A stretch of 64,000 nucleotides of DNA from Eleftheria terrae. GTDB taxonomy: Bacteria; Pseudomonadota; Gammaproteobacteria; Burkholderiales; Burkholderiaceae_C. The stretch is from positions 3,224,001-3,288,000 of the forward strand of contig NZ_CP106951.1 of NCBI RefSeq assembly GCF_030419005.1, in the 5' to 3' direction. This document shows positions 1-9,306 of this stretch, one piece after another. Both the position numbers and the translations under genes were made by a program. The notes beneath the pieces are model-generated. The model had not been told where the DNA came from, did not search any database, and saw nothing but the letters and a program-made list of their open reading frames with translations. Each line of letters opens with the position of its first letter. Position 1 is the stretch's first letter.

Positions 1-1626
1 ATTGGAGATCTCGGCAATGATCTGCGCCACCCGGTGCACGCTGTCGACGATCTCCTTCATCGTGCTGCCGGCCGTGCCCACCAGCGCCGAGCCCGATTCC
101 ACCCGCTCCACCGAGGCCCCGATCAGGCTCTTGATCTCCTTGGCCGCCTGCGCGCTGCGCTGTGCCAGCGTGCGCACCTCGCCGGCCACCACCGCGAAGC
201 CGCGGCCCTGCTCGCCGGCACGCGCCGCTTCCACCGCCGCGTTCAGCGCCAGGATGTTCGTCTGGAAGGCAATGCCGTCGATCACGCCGATGATGTCGGC
301 AATGCGGGCCGACGACTGCTTGATCTCCTCCATCGTCGCCACCACCTGCGACACCACCTCGCCGCCCTGCGTGGCCACCCCCGCCGCCGACACCGCCAGC
401 TCGTTGGCCTGGCGTGCCGCCTGGGCCGAACCCTGCACCGCCGAGGTCAGCTCCTCCATCGAGGACGCCGTCTGCTGGATGCTCGACGCCGCCTGCTCGG
501 TGCGGCCCGACAGGTCATGGTTGCCTGCCGCGATCTCGCTCGTGGCGGTGCTCACCGATTCGCTGCTGTCGCGGATGCGCAGCATCACGCCGTTCATCTT
601 GTCCACGAACACATTGAACGAGCCGGCGATCTGCGCCACCTCGTCATGGCCCGCCACCGGCAGCCGCTTGCTGAGGTCACCGGTGCCCGAGCCAATGTCG
701 GCCATCGCGTCGCGCACCTGGCGCAGCCGGGCGAAGGCGCCCGCCGTCAGCGTGCTCATCACGATGGCAGACAGCGCGCCGACGATCAGCAGCGCCAGCA
801 CGGTGGTCGCCACCACGCTGCGCATGCCGGCATTCGCTTCGTACTCGTCCAGCGCCACCACCAGGCTCCAGTCGGTACCGGCGATGCCGGCCGACTGCAG
901 CAGCTTGGCAGCGCCGTCGATGACCTGCGGCACCGGCTGCCGGGCACCGGCCAGGGCCTGCAGGGCCGCCGGCGTCAGGCCAGGGGCGATCTCCGTCACC
1001 GGCTGCAAGGTGCGCTTGGCATCCGGGTGGGCGATGATCTTGCCGTCGCCGCCGAGCAGCAGGGCCAGGCTGGCCGGCGTTGGGTGCACCGAGGTCACGT
1101 TGGCGATGACGCTGTCCAGCGTCACGTCACCGGCCACCACCCCCTTGAGCTGGCCGTCCACCACGATGGGCGCGGCAAAGGTCACCACCAGCTTCTTGGT
1201 GCCGGCATCCACATACGGGTCGGTGACGATGGTCTTGCCGGCCTTCACCGCCTGCTGATACCAGGGCCGGCCGGTGGGCACGTATTCGGGCGGCACGCCG
1301 ATGTCACGCGAGAAGACCGCGCGGCCCTCGGGCAGGCCCACATAGGCCACGTCGAAGCCGCTGGACTTCTGCAGCTGCACCAGCGAGGGCAGCGGATCGG
1401 CGGCGGTGGCCGCATCGCTGGCCGCCGCGACGGCGGCCGACTTCAGCGCCACCCATTCACTGATGGCCAGCGCATGTCCCTTCGAAGCAGACGCCAGCAG
1501 GTGCTGATTGACCGTGTCGTTGTGCGAGCGGTTCAGGAGGTAGGTCGTCGCCCCGGTGGCCAGCAGCGCAAGCACCACGATGGAAACGGCAATGACGAGG
1601 ATGCGCGTACGCAAGGAACTGAGCAT
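1..1626 (-). CDS. Methyl-accepting chemotaxis protein, 3' end beyond the window
   Basis: This is a membrane chemoreceptor that passes periplasmic ligand signals to CheA/CheW. The 542 visible residues begin at the ATG at 1626 with a membrane segment (about residues 8-28). A dCache-type periplasmic domain follows; it contains the stretch RPWYQQA and then [20 protein letters not shown] second membrane segment and a HAMP region come next, and then the cytoplasmic signalling helix. The highly conserved tip reads [20 protein letters not shown], so the family call is secure. The reading frame is open through base 1, so the last helix and any C-terminal tail are missing here. The ligand cannot be predicted. 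A sigma-28-like promoter lies upstream at 1697-1723. Confidence 0.95.
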   Translation of the reverse strand, partial: MLSSLRTRILVIAVSIVVLALLATGATTYLLNRSHNDTVNQHLLASASKGHALAISEWVALKSAAVAAASDAATAADPLPSLVQLQKSSGFDVAYVGLPEGRAVFSRDIGVPPEYVPTGRPWYQQAVKAGKTIVTDPYVDAGTKKLVVTFAAPIVVDGQLKGVVAGDVTLDSVIANVTSVHPTPASLALLLGGDGKIIAHPDAKRTLQPVTEIAPGLTPAALQALAGARQPVPQVIDGAAKLLQSAGIAGTDWSLVVALDEYEANAGMRSVVATTVLALLIVGALSAIVMSTLTAGAFARLRQVRDAMADIGSGTGDLSKRLPVAGHDEVAQIAGSFNVFVDKMNGVMLRIRDSSESVSTATSEIAAGNHDLSGRTEQAASSIQQTASSMEELTSAVQGSAQAARQANELAVSAAGVATQGGEVVSQVVATMEEIKQSSARIADIIGVIDGIAFQTNILALNAAVEAARAGEQGRGFAVVAGEVRTLAQRSAQAAKEIKSLIGASVERVESGSALVGTAGSTMKEIVDSVHRVAQIIAEISN

Positions 1627-1696
1627 GGGACTCCGCAGACGGTTCGGGGACACCCCGGCAGCGGCGTCAAGCCCCACCCGCCCGGGTACGACTGTC

Positions 1697-1723
1697 GGAT
1701 CGACAGGTTGCGCCCAGACTTAA
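1697..1723 (-). promoter_or_regulatory. Sigma-28 (FliA)-like promoter of the chemoreceptor gene
   Basis: Read on the minus strand this is TTAAGTCT, 11 bases, then GTCGATCC. The enterobacterial FliA consensus is TAAAGTTT-N11-GCCGATAA, so 6 of 8 and 5 of 8 positions agree and the spacing is exact. It lies about 70 bases upstream of the receptor ATG. Chemoreceptor genes are classic FliA targets, which supports the call. It is a motif match only. Confidence 0.55.
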
Positions 1724-1783
1724 GTCACGAATCCTTGATCTTGCGCAATCCGTCACGGCAAACGACCGGGTACGGCCCCGCGC

Positions 1784-2434
1784 TCAACTCCAGCCGGCGC
1801 CGCGCAGCAGGTTGGCCAGCTCGACGGCCGACTTCACTTCCATCTTCTCGAACACCCGGGCGCGGTGCACCTCGACGGTCCGCACGCTGATGTCCAGCTC
1901 GTCGGCGATCAGCTTGTTGGGCCGGCCGTCGATCACCAGGCGCATCACGTCGCGCTCGCGCTCGGTCAGGTCGGCCAGTTTCTTGTGGATGGCCTGGGCC
2001 TCGCGCCGCCGGCCCAGCACCTGCGCGCTCAGCTGCAAGGCCTGCTCGATGCGGTCGACCAGCGCATTGTCGGAAAACGGCTTCTCGACGAAATCGAAGG
2101 CGCCCCGCTTGACCGCGGCCACCGCGGTGGGCACGTCGGCATGGCCGGTGAGGAAGATCACCGGCATGGTCTCGGTCAGGCCACGCTCGATCAGGCGGTC
2201 GAACAAGGCCAGCCCGCTCATGCCCGGCATGCGCACGTCCAGCAGCAGGCAGCAGGGGTCGCGCGGCTGGAAGGCGCCGTGGGTGCTGCGCTGCTCCAGC
2301 ATGGCCTCGAAGGCTTCCGCCGAGGCATAGCCTTCGGACAGCAGCCGCCGCGAGCGCAGCAGCCAGGCCAGCGCGTCGCGCAGCACGTCCTCGTCGTCGA
2401 CCAGGTAGACAGTGGGTATGGCGTTGGGGCTCAT
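1784..2434 (-). CDS. FixJ/DctR-type response regulator
   Basis: This is a 216-residue two-component regulator. An N-terminal receiver domain carries the acidic pair in YLVDDED, the phospho-acceptor Asp66 in LLLDVRMPG, and the conserved lysine in FVEKPF. The C-terminal LuxR/FixJ helix-turn-helix (about 145-210) contains LTERERDVMRLVIDG. The start at 2434 is chosen over an upstream in-frame ATG because a TGAGG ribosome site precedes it. That TGA is also the stop codon of the kinase gene upstream, 13 bases away, so the two are probably translationally coupled. With its partner it resembles DctR of the DctS/DctR system, which controls C4-dicarboxylate uptake; the substrate link is inferred. Confidence 0.9.
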   Translation of the reverse strand: MSPNAIPTVYLVDDEDVLRDALAWLLRSRRLLSEGYASAEAFEAMLEQRSTHGAFQPRDPCCLLLDVRMPGMSGLALFDRLIERGLTETMPVIFLTGHADVPTAVAAVKRGAFDFVEKPFSDNALVDRIEQALQLSAQVLGRRREAQAIHKKLADLTERERDVMRLVIDGRPNKLIADELDISVRTVEVHRARVFEKMEVKSAVELANLLRGAGWS

Positions 2435-2447
2435 CGTCGCAGTTGCC

Positions 2448-4526
2448 TCAGGACGGGGTCGCATCGGACTGCAGCGCGGCCGCCTGTCGGCTGGCGGCGC
2501 TGCTGGCTTCGGCTGCCAGGGTAAACCGAAACCGGGCGCCGCTGCCCTGCGGCGGCGTCAGGTTGTCGAACAGCAGCAGGCCGCCGTGCTGCTCGATCAC
2601 CGTGCGGCACAGGCTCAGCCCCAGGCCCATGCCCTCCGTCTTGGTGGTGAAGAAGGGCGTGAAGAGGCGGGCGGCCACTTCCTCGGAGATGCCCGGCCCC
2701 TGGTCGATCACCCAGAACTCCACCCAGCGCGGATGCACCTGGCGCGCCTGGATGCGCAGCAGCCGCTGCTCGGGAGGCAGCTCTTCCATGGCCTGGATGG
2801 CATTGCGGGTGAGGTTGAGCAGCACCTGCTCGACCATGGTGCGGTCGCACACCACCCGGGGCATCGGCTCGGGCGGTGCCGGCAGTTCGACCTGCACCCG
2901 GGTGGCACTCTTGCGGGCCTGCAGCCGCACCAGCGGCATCACCGCCTCGATCAGCTGGTCGGCCCGCATGGCCTCGCGCACATGTTCGCGCCGGCGCACG
3001 AAGTCATGCACGCTCTTGATGACACGGCCGGCCCGCTCCGCCTGCTCGGCGATGCGCTCGATGGCATGCTGGATGAGGCGTTGCGTGGCAGCGTCCAGGC
3101 TGCCTTCCTGCATCATGTTGATGGACCCGGTCGCATAGCTGGAGATGGCGGCCAATGGCTGGTTCAGCTCATGGCTGAGCAGCGAGGCCATCTCGCCCAC
3201 CGTGGCCAGCCGGGCAGTGGCCTGCAGCTTCTCGTGCTGCTGGCGCGACAGCTCTTCGGCACGGCGCTGCGCGCTGATGTCGACCACCGCGCTCATCCAG
3301 CCGCTGTGGCGGCCCTGCCCGTCCACCAGTGGTGCCTCGAACACCATCACCGGGAAGCGCTCGCCGCCGCGGCGCATGAAGACCGTCTCGTAGCCCTCGC
3401 GCGGCGGGATGTCGCCGGCCAGCCGCACCTGCTGGCGGCGCTTGTACTCGTCCACCAGCTCCGGCGGCCAGTAGGGCGGCGGGTTTTCGGCGGTCATCTT
3501 GCCGATCAGCTCGGCCGCCGGGAAGCCCACCATCTCGCAGAAGGCCGGGTTCACATAGGTGATGCGCCCGTCGGTGTCGCGGGCGCGCAGGCCGGTGACC
3601 AGCGAATCTTCCATCGCCTTGCGAAAGGCCAGCGCCTCGGCCAGGCCATGCTCGGCCGTGGCCCGCTTGCGCACGTCGCGCACCAGCAGCACCACCACCG
3701 CGCCGAGGGCCAGCGACAGGCCCAGCACCAGCGCGGTGGCGAGGTTGGGGATCAGGTCGGGTTCGCCGGTGGCGCTGTCCAGCCGCAGCTGCAGCGCCAC
3801 GCCGGGCAGGTCGATCAAGCGCTGCGCCACGAACACGCCGCGGCCGCGCGCCACGTTGCCGGAGCGCGCCAGCCGGGTGCCGTCCCCTTCCACGAAGGCC
3901 AGCTCATGGCTCTGGCTGTAGGCCGGGTTGACGCCCTCGAACAGCAGGCCCTGAAGCACATAGGACGCCACCAGGTAGCCTTCGGGCCGCCCCTGCCGCA
4001 GCACCGGCAGGCACACGTCGAGCAGCTCCACCCCCAGCCCGCCCGGCAGCGGCACGAAGTAGCTGCGCGAATAGGCCGGGCTCGACAGCCGGCGCGCGGT
4101 AGCGCAAGCGACCTCGGCATCCACATCGATGTCCTGCCGCGGCAGCAGGCTGAACAAGGGGCCGCGGTAGGGCGAGTCGATGCCGAGCCGGATCTCGCCG
4201 GCCAGGTCGCGCAGCTCGATGCGGGCCAGCTCGCGACGGGCATGCAGCAGGTCCGCCGCATCGGCCTTCCAGCGCGGCAGCGGCGGGTCGTTCCACAGCA
4301 AGGCCTGCAGGCTCTGCAGGTCGCGGCCCAGCGTCTGCTTGATCTCGGAGGCCGCCACCGTGGCGGTCTGCTCCACCCGCTCCTGGGCGCGCGAGGATTC
4401 ATAGTCCAGCGTCAGCCGCACCAGCGCCGTCTGCGCCACCGCCAGCAGGCCGACCAGCACCACCCACGGCAGCGCGCGGCGCAGGCTCTGCGCCTTCGGC
4501 GGAGTGGGCAAGTCGGCAGGCATCAT
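2448..4526 (-). CDS. DctS-like PAS sensor histidine kinase
   Basis: This is a 692-residue membrane sensor kinase. Membrane segments at about 18-38 and 262-283 flank a periplasmic sensor region of some 220 residues. A PAS domain (about 300-420) follows, then a HisKA dimerisation domain with the phospho-acceptor His452 in SHELNQPLAAI, and a HATPase domain to the C-terminus. The domain order matches DctS/DctB-like C4-dicarboxylate sensors. The start is placed at 4526 because GAGG lies 8 bases upstream; a longer open frame reaches 4583. The gene is divergent from malic enzyme, which uses the same class of substrates, but no dicarboxylate transporter gene is visible here, so the ligand remains an inference. 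Confidence 0.88.
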   Translation of the reverse strand: MMPADLPTPPKAQSLRRALPWVVLVGLLAVAQTALVRLTLDYESSRAQERVEQTATVAASEIKQTLGRDLQSLQALLWNDPPLPRWKADAADLLHARRELARIELRDLAGEIRLGIDSPYRGPLFSLLPRQDIDVDAEVACATARRLSSPAYSRSYFVPLPGGLGVELLDVCLPVLRQGRPEGYLVASYVLQGLLFEGVNPAYSQSHELAFVEGDGTRLARSGNVARGRGVFVAQRLIDLPGVALQLRLDSATGEPDLIPNLATALVLGLSLALGAVVVLLVRDVRKRATAEHGLAEALAFRKAMEDSLVTGLRARDTDGRITYVNPAFCEMVGFPAAELIGKMTAENPPPYWPPELVDEYKRRQQVRLAGDIPPREGYETVFMRRGGERFPVMVFEAPLVDGQGRHSGWMSAVVDISAQRRAEELSRQQHEKLQATARLATVGEMASLLSHELNQPLAAISSYATGSINMMQEGSLDAATQRLIQHAIERIAEQAERAGRVIKSVHDFVRRREHVREAMRADQLIEAVMPLVRLQARKSATRVQVELPAPPEPMPRVVCDRTMVEQVLLNLTRNAIQAMEELPPEQRLLRIQARQVHPRWVEFWVIDQGPGISEEVAARLFTPFFTTKTEGMGLGLSLCRTVIEQHGGLLLFDNLTPPQGSGARFRFTLAAEASSAASRQAAALQSDATPS

Positions 4527-4731
4527 GCATTGTCCCTCGACGCCCCCGGGACGGCAGCGGGGCGCAGCCTCGACTATTGCCAAGCGACCAGGACTTCACG
4601 ATACGCACTATTGCGCATGCCAGCGCCCGCCGGCTTTGCGACACTGGGCAAGCCCGGCGGCCTTCCATGCAGGTCGCACATGGAGCCATGCCGCCATGCG
4701 ATCATGCGGCGACGCGGGCCGAGGCGGCTCC

Positions 4732-4737
4732 TACAAT
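4732..4737 (+). promoter_or_regulatory. Possible -10 box of maeB
   Basis: TACAAT lies about 100 bases upstream of the malic enzyme ATG in the divergent intergenic region. No good -35 hexamer is seen at the usual distance, so it is tentative. Confidence 0.3.
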
Positions 4738-4836
4738 CGTCCCCCCGCCCGCGAAGTAGCCGGTGGCGGCGGCTGTCAATCTGCTGTCGGCCTCGGGCAA
4801 GACGGACGCACATCGCATCATTCAAAGAGGACTGTG

Positions 4837-7134
4837 ATGCCCCCCACCGCTGAAGAAAAACGGGCTGAGCTGCGTCGCGCGGCCCTTGAATACCATGAGT
4901 TCCCGACCCCCGGCAAAGTGGCCATCGCGGCCACCAAGTCGCTGGTCAACCAGCGCGACCTGGCGCTGGCCTACTCCCCCGGCGTGGCGGCCGCCTGCGA
5001 GGAGATCGTCGACGACCCGAACAACGCCTTCCGCTACACCTCGCGCGGCAACCTGGTGGCCGTGGTCACCAACGGCACCGCGGTGCTGGGCCTGGGGGAC
5101 ATCGGCCCGCTGGCCGCCAAGCCGGTGATGGAAGGCAAGGGGGTGCTGTTCAAGAAGTTCGCCGGCATCGACGTGTTCGACATCGAGGTCAACGAGAAGG
5201 ACCTGGACAAGCTGGTCGACGTGATCGCGGCGCTCGAGCCCACCTTCGGCGGCGTGAACCTCGAGGACATCAAGGCGCCCGACTGCTTCTATGTCGAGCG
5301 CAAGCTGCGCGAGCGCATGAAGATCCCGGTCTTCCACGACGACCAGCACGGCACCGCCATCGTGGTCGGCGCGGCCACCCTCAACGGCCTGAAGGTGGTC
5401 GGCAAGGACATCCGCAACGTCAAGCTGGTCGCCTCCGGCGCCGGCGCCGCGGCGCTGGCCTGCCTCAACCTGCTGGTGAAGCTGGGCATGCCGCGCGAGA
5501 ACATCTGGGTGACCGACCTGGCCGGCGTGGTCTACGAAGGCCGCACCGAGCTGATGGATCCGGACAAGGCCCAGTTCGCCCAGAAGACCGAGCAGCGCAC
5601 GCTGAGCGAGGTGATCGAGGGCGCGGACATCTTCCTCGGCCTGTCGGCCGGCGGCGTGCTCAAGCCGCAGATGGTGCAGCGCATGGCGGTCAAGCCGCTG
5701 ATCTTCGCGCTGGCCAACCCGACCCCCGAGATCCTGCCCGAGGAAGTGAAGGCGGTGCGCGACGACGCCATCATGGCGACCGGCCGCACCGACTACCCGA
5801 ACCAGGTCAACAACGTCCTGTGCTTCCCCTACATCTTCCGCGGTGCGCTCGACTCGCGGGCCACCACCATCAGCGACGAGATGGAGATCGCGGCGGTGCA
5901 TGCCATCGCCGAGCTGGCCCAGGCCGAGCAGAGCGAGGTGGTGGCGGCGGCCTATGCCGGCGCCACGCTGAGCTTCGGGCCTGAATACCTGATTCCCAAG
6001 CCCTTCGATCCGCGCCTGATGATCCGCATCGCGCCGGCGGTGGCCCGCGCCGCCGCCGAGTCCGGCGTCGCGCTGCGCCCGATCGAGGACATGGATGCCT
6101 ACCGCGAGAAGCTGCAGAGCTTCGTCTATGCCTCGGGCACGACGATGAAGCCCATCTTCAGCGTCGCCAAGCGGGCCCAGCACAAGCGCGTCGCCTATTG
6201 CGAAGGCGAGGAGGAGCGCGTGCTGCGTGCGGTGCAGGTGGTGGTGGACGAGAATTTGGCCCGCCCCACGTTGATCGGCCGCCCCGAGGTGATGAAGCAG
6301 CGCATCGAGCGCTTCGGCCTGCGGCTGCAGGAAGGGCGCGACTACGACGTGGTCAACACCGAGTGGGACCATCGCTACCGCGACTATTGGCAGACCTACC
6401 ACCGGATGACCGAGCGCAAGGGCGTCAACATCCAGCTGGCCAAGATCGAGATGCGCCGGCGCCTGACGCTGATCGGCGCGATGCTGCTGCACAAGGGCGA
6501 GGTCGACGGCATGATCTGCGGCACCTGGGGCACCACCTCGATGCACCTGCCGTACATCGACCAGGTCATCGGCAAGCGTGAGGGCGTCAAGACCTACGCC
6601 TGCATGAACAGCCTCATCCTGCCGAACCGCCAGGTGATGCTGGTCGACACGCACGTCAACTACGACCCGACTGCCGAGCAGCTCGCCGAGATCACCATCC
6701 TGGCGGCCGAGGAGATGATGCGCTTCGGCCTGCATCCGAAGGCGGCCCTGCTGTCGCACTCCAACTTCGGCTCCAGCAACCAGCCCTCGGCCGTCAAGAT
6801 GCGCCAGGCGCTGGAGCTGCTGCGGGTGCAGGCGCCCTGGCTGGAGGTCGACGGCGAGATGCATGGCGACATCGCGCTCGACGCCGAGGACCGGCGCGAG
6901 CTGATGCCCAACAGCACCCTGAGCGGCGAAGCCAACCTGCTGGTGCTGCCCAACATCGATGCCGCCAACATCAGCTACAACCTGCTGAAGCAGGCTGCCG
7001 GCGGCGGCATCGCGATCGGCCCGGTGCTGCTCGGCGCGGCCAAGCCGGTGCACATCGTGACCCCGTCGGCCACCGTGCGCCGGCTCGTCAACATGACGGC
7101 GCTCACCGTGGCCGACGCCAACGCGGCCCGCTGA
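4837..7134 (+). CDS. maeB: NADP-dependent malic enzyme with phosphotransacetylase-like domain
   Basis: This enzyme oxidatively decarboxylates malate to pyruvate with reduction of NADP, linking the TCA cycle to pyruvate and NADPH supply. At 765 residues it is close to E. coli MaeB (759). The N-terminal malic domain (about 20-160) has [20 protein letters not shown]. The nucleotide-binding domain follows (about 165-400), with [16 protein letters not shown]. The C-terminal third (about 430-760) is a phosphate acetyl/butyryl transferase-like domain, which in MaeB proteins has a regulatory role. The start is the ATG at 4837, preceded by AAGAGG. Nested hairpins follow the stop. Confidence 0.97.
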   Translation: MPPTAEEKRAELRRAALEYHEFPTPGKVAIAATKSLVNQRDLALAYSPGVAAACEEIVDDPNNAFRYTSRGNLVAVVTNGTAVLGLGDIGPLAAKPVMEGKGVLFKKFAGIDVFDIEVNEKDLDKLVDVIAALEPTFGGVNLEDIKAPDCFYVERKLRERMKIPVFHDDQHGTAIVVGAATLNGLKVVGKDIRNVKLVASGAGAAALACLNLLVKLGMPRENIWVTDLAGVVYEGRTELMDPDKAQFAQKTEQRTLSEVIEGADIFLGLSAGGVLKPQMVQRMAVKPLIFALANPTPEILPEEVKAVRDDAIMATGRTDYPNQVNNVLCFPYIFRGALDSRATTISDEMEIAAVHAIAELAQAEQSEVVAAAYAGATLSFGPEYLIPKPFDPRLMIRIAPAVARAAAESGVALRPIEDMDAYREKLQSFVYASGTTMKPIFSVAKRAQHKRVAYCEGEEERVLRAVQVVVDENLARPTLIGRPEVMKQRIERFGLRLQEGRDYDVVNTEWDHRYRDYWQTYHRMTERKGVNIQLAKIEMRRRLTLIGAMLLHKGEVDGMICGTWGTTSMHLPYIDQVIGKREGVKTYACMNSLILPNRQVMLVDTHVNYDPTAEQLAEITILAAEEMMRFGLHPKAALLSHSNFGSSNQPSAVKMRQALELLRVQAPWLEVDGEMHGDIALDAEDRRELMPNSTLSGEANLLVLPNIDAANISYNLLKQAAGGGIAIGPVLLGAAKPVHIVTPSATVRRLVNMTALTVADANAAR

Positions 7135-7146
7135 AGCCGGCCCGCC

Positions 7147-7201
7147 AGGGAAACGGCGCGCCCTCGCGCCGGCTCCCTGCGGCCACCCCCATTTGGGTGG
7201 C
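7147..7201 (+). terminator. Hairpins downstream of maeB
   Basis: Two hairpins follow the maeB stop. In the first, AGGGA/TCCCT encloses the 6-bp stem GGCGCG-CCCT-CGCGCC (7155-7170). In the second, GCCACCC (7182-7188) pairs with GGGTGGC (7195-7201) around a 6-base loop. Only a short ATTT run follows, so this is a weak intrinsic terminator at best. Confidence 0.4.
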
Positions 7202-7366
7202 TGATTTCGCCGCGATGACAGCTGGGCCCCCGGGCCGTCATCGCGGAGCACGCACTCACGTCAGAGGCCGCGAAAGCCCTCAAGTCCTGCTGAAATATGA
7301 GGCACCGGCTTGTGGTTTTTCCGCCAAACCGCTACCATCGCGGCTTCAGTTTTCAGGGAAAACCCC

Positions 7367-7789
7367 GTGGCATCCGCTACTCGGTCACTTCGGTGGCAGT
7401 CGCTCCGAACCCTAGGAGTCACATGCGCCGCAGTGATGCTGGCCCTGGCTCCCGGACTCGCTTCATCGCGAGAAGCAACACCGGGGAACCAGTCGGGCCT
7501 CAGCGCTGTCGAACTGGCCGAGTTGCCCCGGCAGGCCCAAGAGACCCACCGGCTGATTCGTGAGGGAGGCCCCTTCCCCCACGATAAGGACGGAACGGTG
7601 TTCTCCAACCGCGAGCGCTTGCTGCCCGCGAAAACGCGTGGCTTCTACCGAGAGTACACGGTGAAGACGCCTCGTGTGCGCCATCGTGGCGCGCGGCGCA
7701 TCGTTTGCGGTGGCCTGCAACCCACCCTCCCTGAGGCCTGCTATTACACCGACGACCACTATGCGAGCTTTCGCCGGATCGTCGAATGA
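7367..7789 (+). CDS. Secreted barnase-like guanyl-specific ribonuclease
   Basis: This 140-residue protein has a signal peptide (basic residues, then TLGVTCAAVMLALAPGLASS) and a mature domain of about 105 residues. The mature part matches the microbial N1/T1/barnase ribonucleases: GPFPHDKDGTVFSNRERLLP, then GFYREYTVKTP, GARRIVCGG and CYYTDDHYASFRRI. In that family the Glu, Arg and His of these blocks form the active site. A GTG at 7367 is chosen as start because AGGGA lies 7 bases upstream; a TTG further upstream would make an unlikely long N-terminus. The next gene encodes a barstar-like inhibitor, as expected for a cell that makes a toxic RNase. Confidence 0.9.
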   Translation: MASATRSLRWQSLRTLGVTCAAVMLALAPGLASSREATPGNQSGLSAVELAELPRQAQETHRLIREGGPFPHDKDGTVFSNRERLLPAKTRGFYREYTVKTPRVRHRGARRIVCGGLQPTLPEACYYTDDHYASFRRIVE

Positions 7790-7815
7790 ATCGTACTAAA
7801 GAGGGGATCGTGACC

Positions 7816-8211
7816 ATGCTGCTGCAGACCGTCCGTCCGAACATCGTCCAGTCCATCCGCGCCTTCCGCGTGGAAGACCTGTTGCAGACCGCGCAAGACA
7901 CCGGTCAGCACTTCCTCTATGCGAACCTGGGCAATGCCCAGACCAAACAGGAAGTGCTGGAGGGCATCGCCGAAGCCTTCCTGTTCCCGCCGCACTTCGG
8001 CAAGAACTTCGACGCGCTGTACGACTGCATGACCGACCTGGTCCACAAGGCCGGCCCGCAACCCGGCTTCATCGTGGTGCTGGAGCAGATCCCCGACAAC
8101 CCCCGCTTCGACCGCGAAGCCCGCGAGCAACTGCTCGACGTCTTCCGCGACGCCGCCGACTACTGGGGGGACCGAAAAATACCATTCAGGTGTTTTTATT
8201 CTTTTCTGTAG
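7816..8211 (+). CDS. Barstar-family ribonuclease inhibitor
   Basis: This 131-residue cytoplasmic protein has the barstar hallmark FPPHFGKNFDALYDCMTDL, whose Asp and Trp/Tyr-rich helix blocks the active site of barnase-type RNases. It would neutralise the RNase encoded just upstream before export. An ATG at 7816 is preceded by GAGGGG at 9 bases and is preferred. Another in-frame ATG at 7786 overlaps the RNase stop codon (ATGA) and would add ten residues, so coupled translation is possible. The C-terminus (PFRCFYSFL) looks complete. A perfect 10-bp hairpin follows immediately. Confidence 0.9.
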   Translation: MLLQTVRPNIVQSIRAFRVEDLLQTAQDTGQHFLYANLGNAQTKQEVLEGIAEAFLFPPHFGKNFDALYDCMTDLVHKAGPQPGFIVVLEQIPDNPRFDREAREQLLDVFRDAADYWGDRKIPFRCFYSFL

Positions 8212-8245
8212 CCCGCTCCCAGGAAATCGGGTCATGGGAGCGGGC
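8211..8245 (+). terminator. Perfect 10-bp hairpin after the barstar gene
   Basis: GCCCGCTCCC (8211-8220) pairs exactly with GGGAGCGGGC (8236-8245) around a 15-base loop, starting on the last base of the barstar stop codon. No T-run follows, so it may protect the mRNA 3' end rather than terminate transcription. Confidence 0.45.
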
Positions 8246-8426
8246 CAACGAAGTGGCCCAGAACAGCGAGATCGCCGCCGCGAAGGCAGCCTCGAGCAAA
8301 CCGTCGAAGTCCGGCAGCAACCCCGCCTTCGGCACCAACATGCCCTTGATGAGCAGCGCCTTCGACACGGCCTGCTGGCTCGCGGCAGCCTGACGCTGGC
8401 GGCCCCGGCCGCCACGTGGCAATGAC
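8246..8426. other. Unassigned segment with coding-like composition
   Basis: Between the barstar hairpin and the terminator, both strands carry an open frame with strong GC third positions: a plus-strand frame ending near 8393 and a minus-strand frame ending near 8186. The two frames share third codon positions, so composition cannot tell them apart. The minus-strand version reads as a short hydrophobic protein (AAFAAAISLFWATSLA). Neither has a convincing ribosome site or a family I recognise. It may be a gene remnant. Confidence 0.3.
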
Positions 8427-8451
8427 AAAAGCGGCCCGCGGGCCGCTTTTT
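8427..8451. terminator. Bidirectional intrinsic terminator between barstar and ksgA
   Basis: AAAAGCGGCC, the loop CGCG and GGCCGCTTTT form a near-perfect palindrome with an A-run on one side and a T-run on the other. It can end transcription from the RNase/barstar pair (plus) and from the convergent ksgA (minus). Confidence 0.85.
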
Positions 8452-8492
8452 GCTGCCCGCTGCAGGCGGGCGCCCGGGCAAGGGGTGCCGGC

Positions 8493-9272
8493 TCAGTGGC
8501 CGTCGGCTGGCGCAGCGGGCACTGCCTCGGCCAGCGCGAGGTATTCGTGCACTGGCACCTCCTCGGCCCGGCGCTGCAGGTCGAAGTCGCCGGCAAAGCC
8601 CTGCTGCTCCAGCCACCGCCCCAGGCTGTGGCGCAGCAGCTTGCGGCGCTGCGAGAAGGCCACCGCCACCAGCTCGCCCAGGCGCACCCGGTCCACCGCC
8701 GGTGGCGTGCGCAGCGGCGTCAGCCGCACCACCGCGGAGTCGACCCGCGGCGGCGGGGCGAAGGCCTCCGGGGGCACCTCCAGCAGCGACTCGATCTCAT
8801 AGCGCCACTGCAGCATCACGCTGAGCCGGCCATAGTCTTTCTGGCCCGGCGCGGCCGCCATGCGGTCGACCACTTCCTTCTGCAGCATGAAGTGCTGGTC
8901 CTCGATGACGTCCACCTGGTCCAGCAGGTGGAAGGCGATCGGCGAGGAGATGTTGTACGGCAGGTTGCCGACCACCCTCAGCTTGCGGCCGGCCTGCTCC
9001 GCCAGCGGCCGGAAGTCGACCTGCAGCACGTCGGCCTCCACCACCGTCAGCTCCGGGCGCTTGCGCAGGCGCGCGGCCAGGTCGCGGTCCAGCTCGATCA
9101 CGGTGAGGCGCTGGCAGCGCTCCAGCAGCGGATCGGTCAGCGCGCCCAGGCCGGGACCGATCTCGACCAGCGCTTCGCCCGGCCGCGGATCGATGGCCCG
9201 GACGATGTCGTCGAGGACGGTGGTGTCGGTCAGGAAATGCTGGCCGAAGCGCTTGCGGGCAATGTGTTTCAT
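8493..9272 (-). CDS. rsmA: 16S rRNA (adenine1518/1519-N6)-dimethyltransferase KsgA
   Basis: This enzyme dimethylates two adjacent adenines in the 3' helix of 16S rRNA during small-subunit maturation. The 259-residue protein starts KRFGQHFL, typical of the family. SAM-binding motif I is [10 protein letters not shown] and the catalytic motif IV is NLPYNIS. The ATG at 9272 gives the family's usual N-terminus; the longer open frame upstream belongs to the end of surA in another frame. It lies 34 bases after surA, in the familiar lptD-surA-ksgA order. The pdxA gene found between surA and ksgA in E. coli is absent. Confidence 0.96.
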   Translation of the reverse strand: MKHIARKRFGQHFLTDTTVLDDIVRAIDPRPGEALVEIGPGLGALTDPLLERCQRLTVIELDRDLAARLRKRPELTVVEADVLQVDFRPLAEQAGRKLRVVGNLPYNISSPIAFHLLDQVDVIEDQHFMLQKEVVDRMAAAPGQKDYGRLSVMLQWRYEIESLLEVPPEAFAPPPRVDSAVVRLTPLRTPPAVDRVRLGELVAVAFSQRRKLLRHSLGRWLEQQGFAGDFDLQRRAEEVPVHEYLALAEAVPAAPADGH

Positions 9273-9306
9273 CGGGTCAGGGGCGGCCGTCGTGCGGGCG
9301 CCGGGC

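Noticed and set aside
34-1890. Long plus-strand open frames over the chemoreceptor
   Set aside because: The minus strand encodes an unmistakable receptor signalling domain; the plus frames are Arg/His-rich shadows.
4822-7251. 809-codon open frame antisense to maeB
   Set aside because: It is a mirror of a highly conserved gene in a GC-rich genome; its translation is His/Gln/Leu/Gly-rich with no family features.
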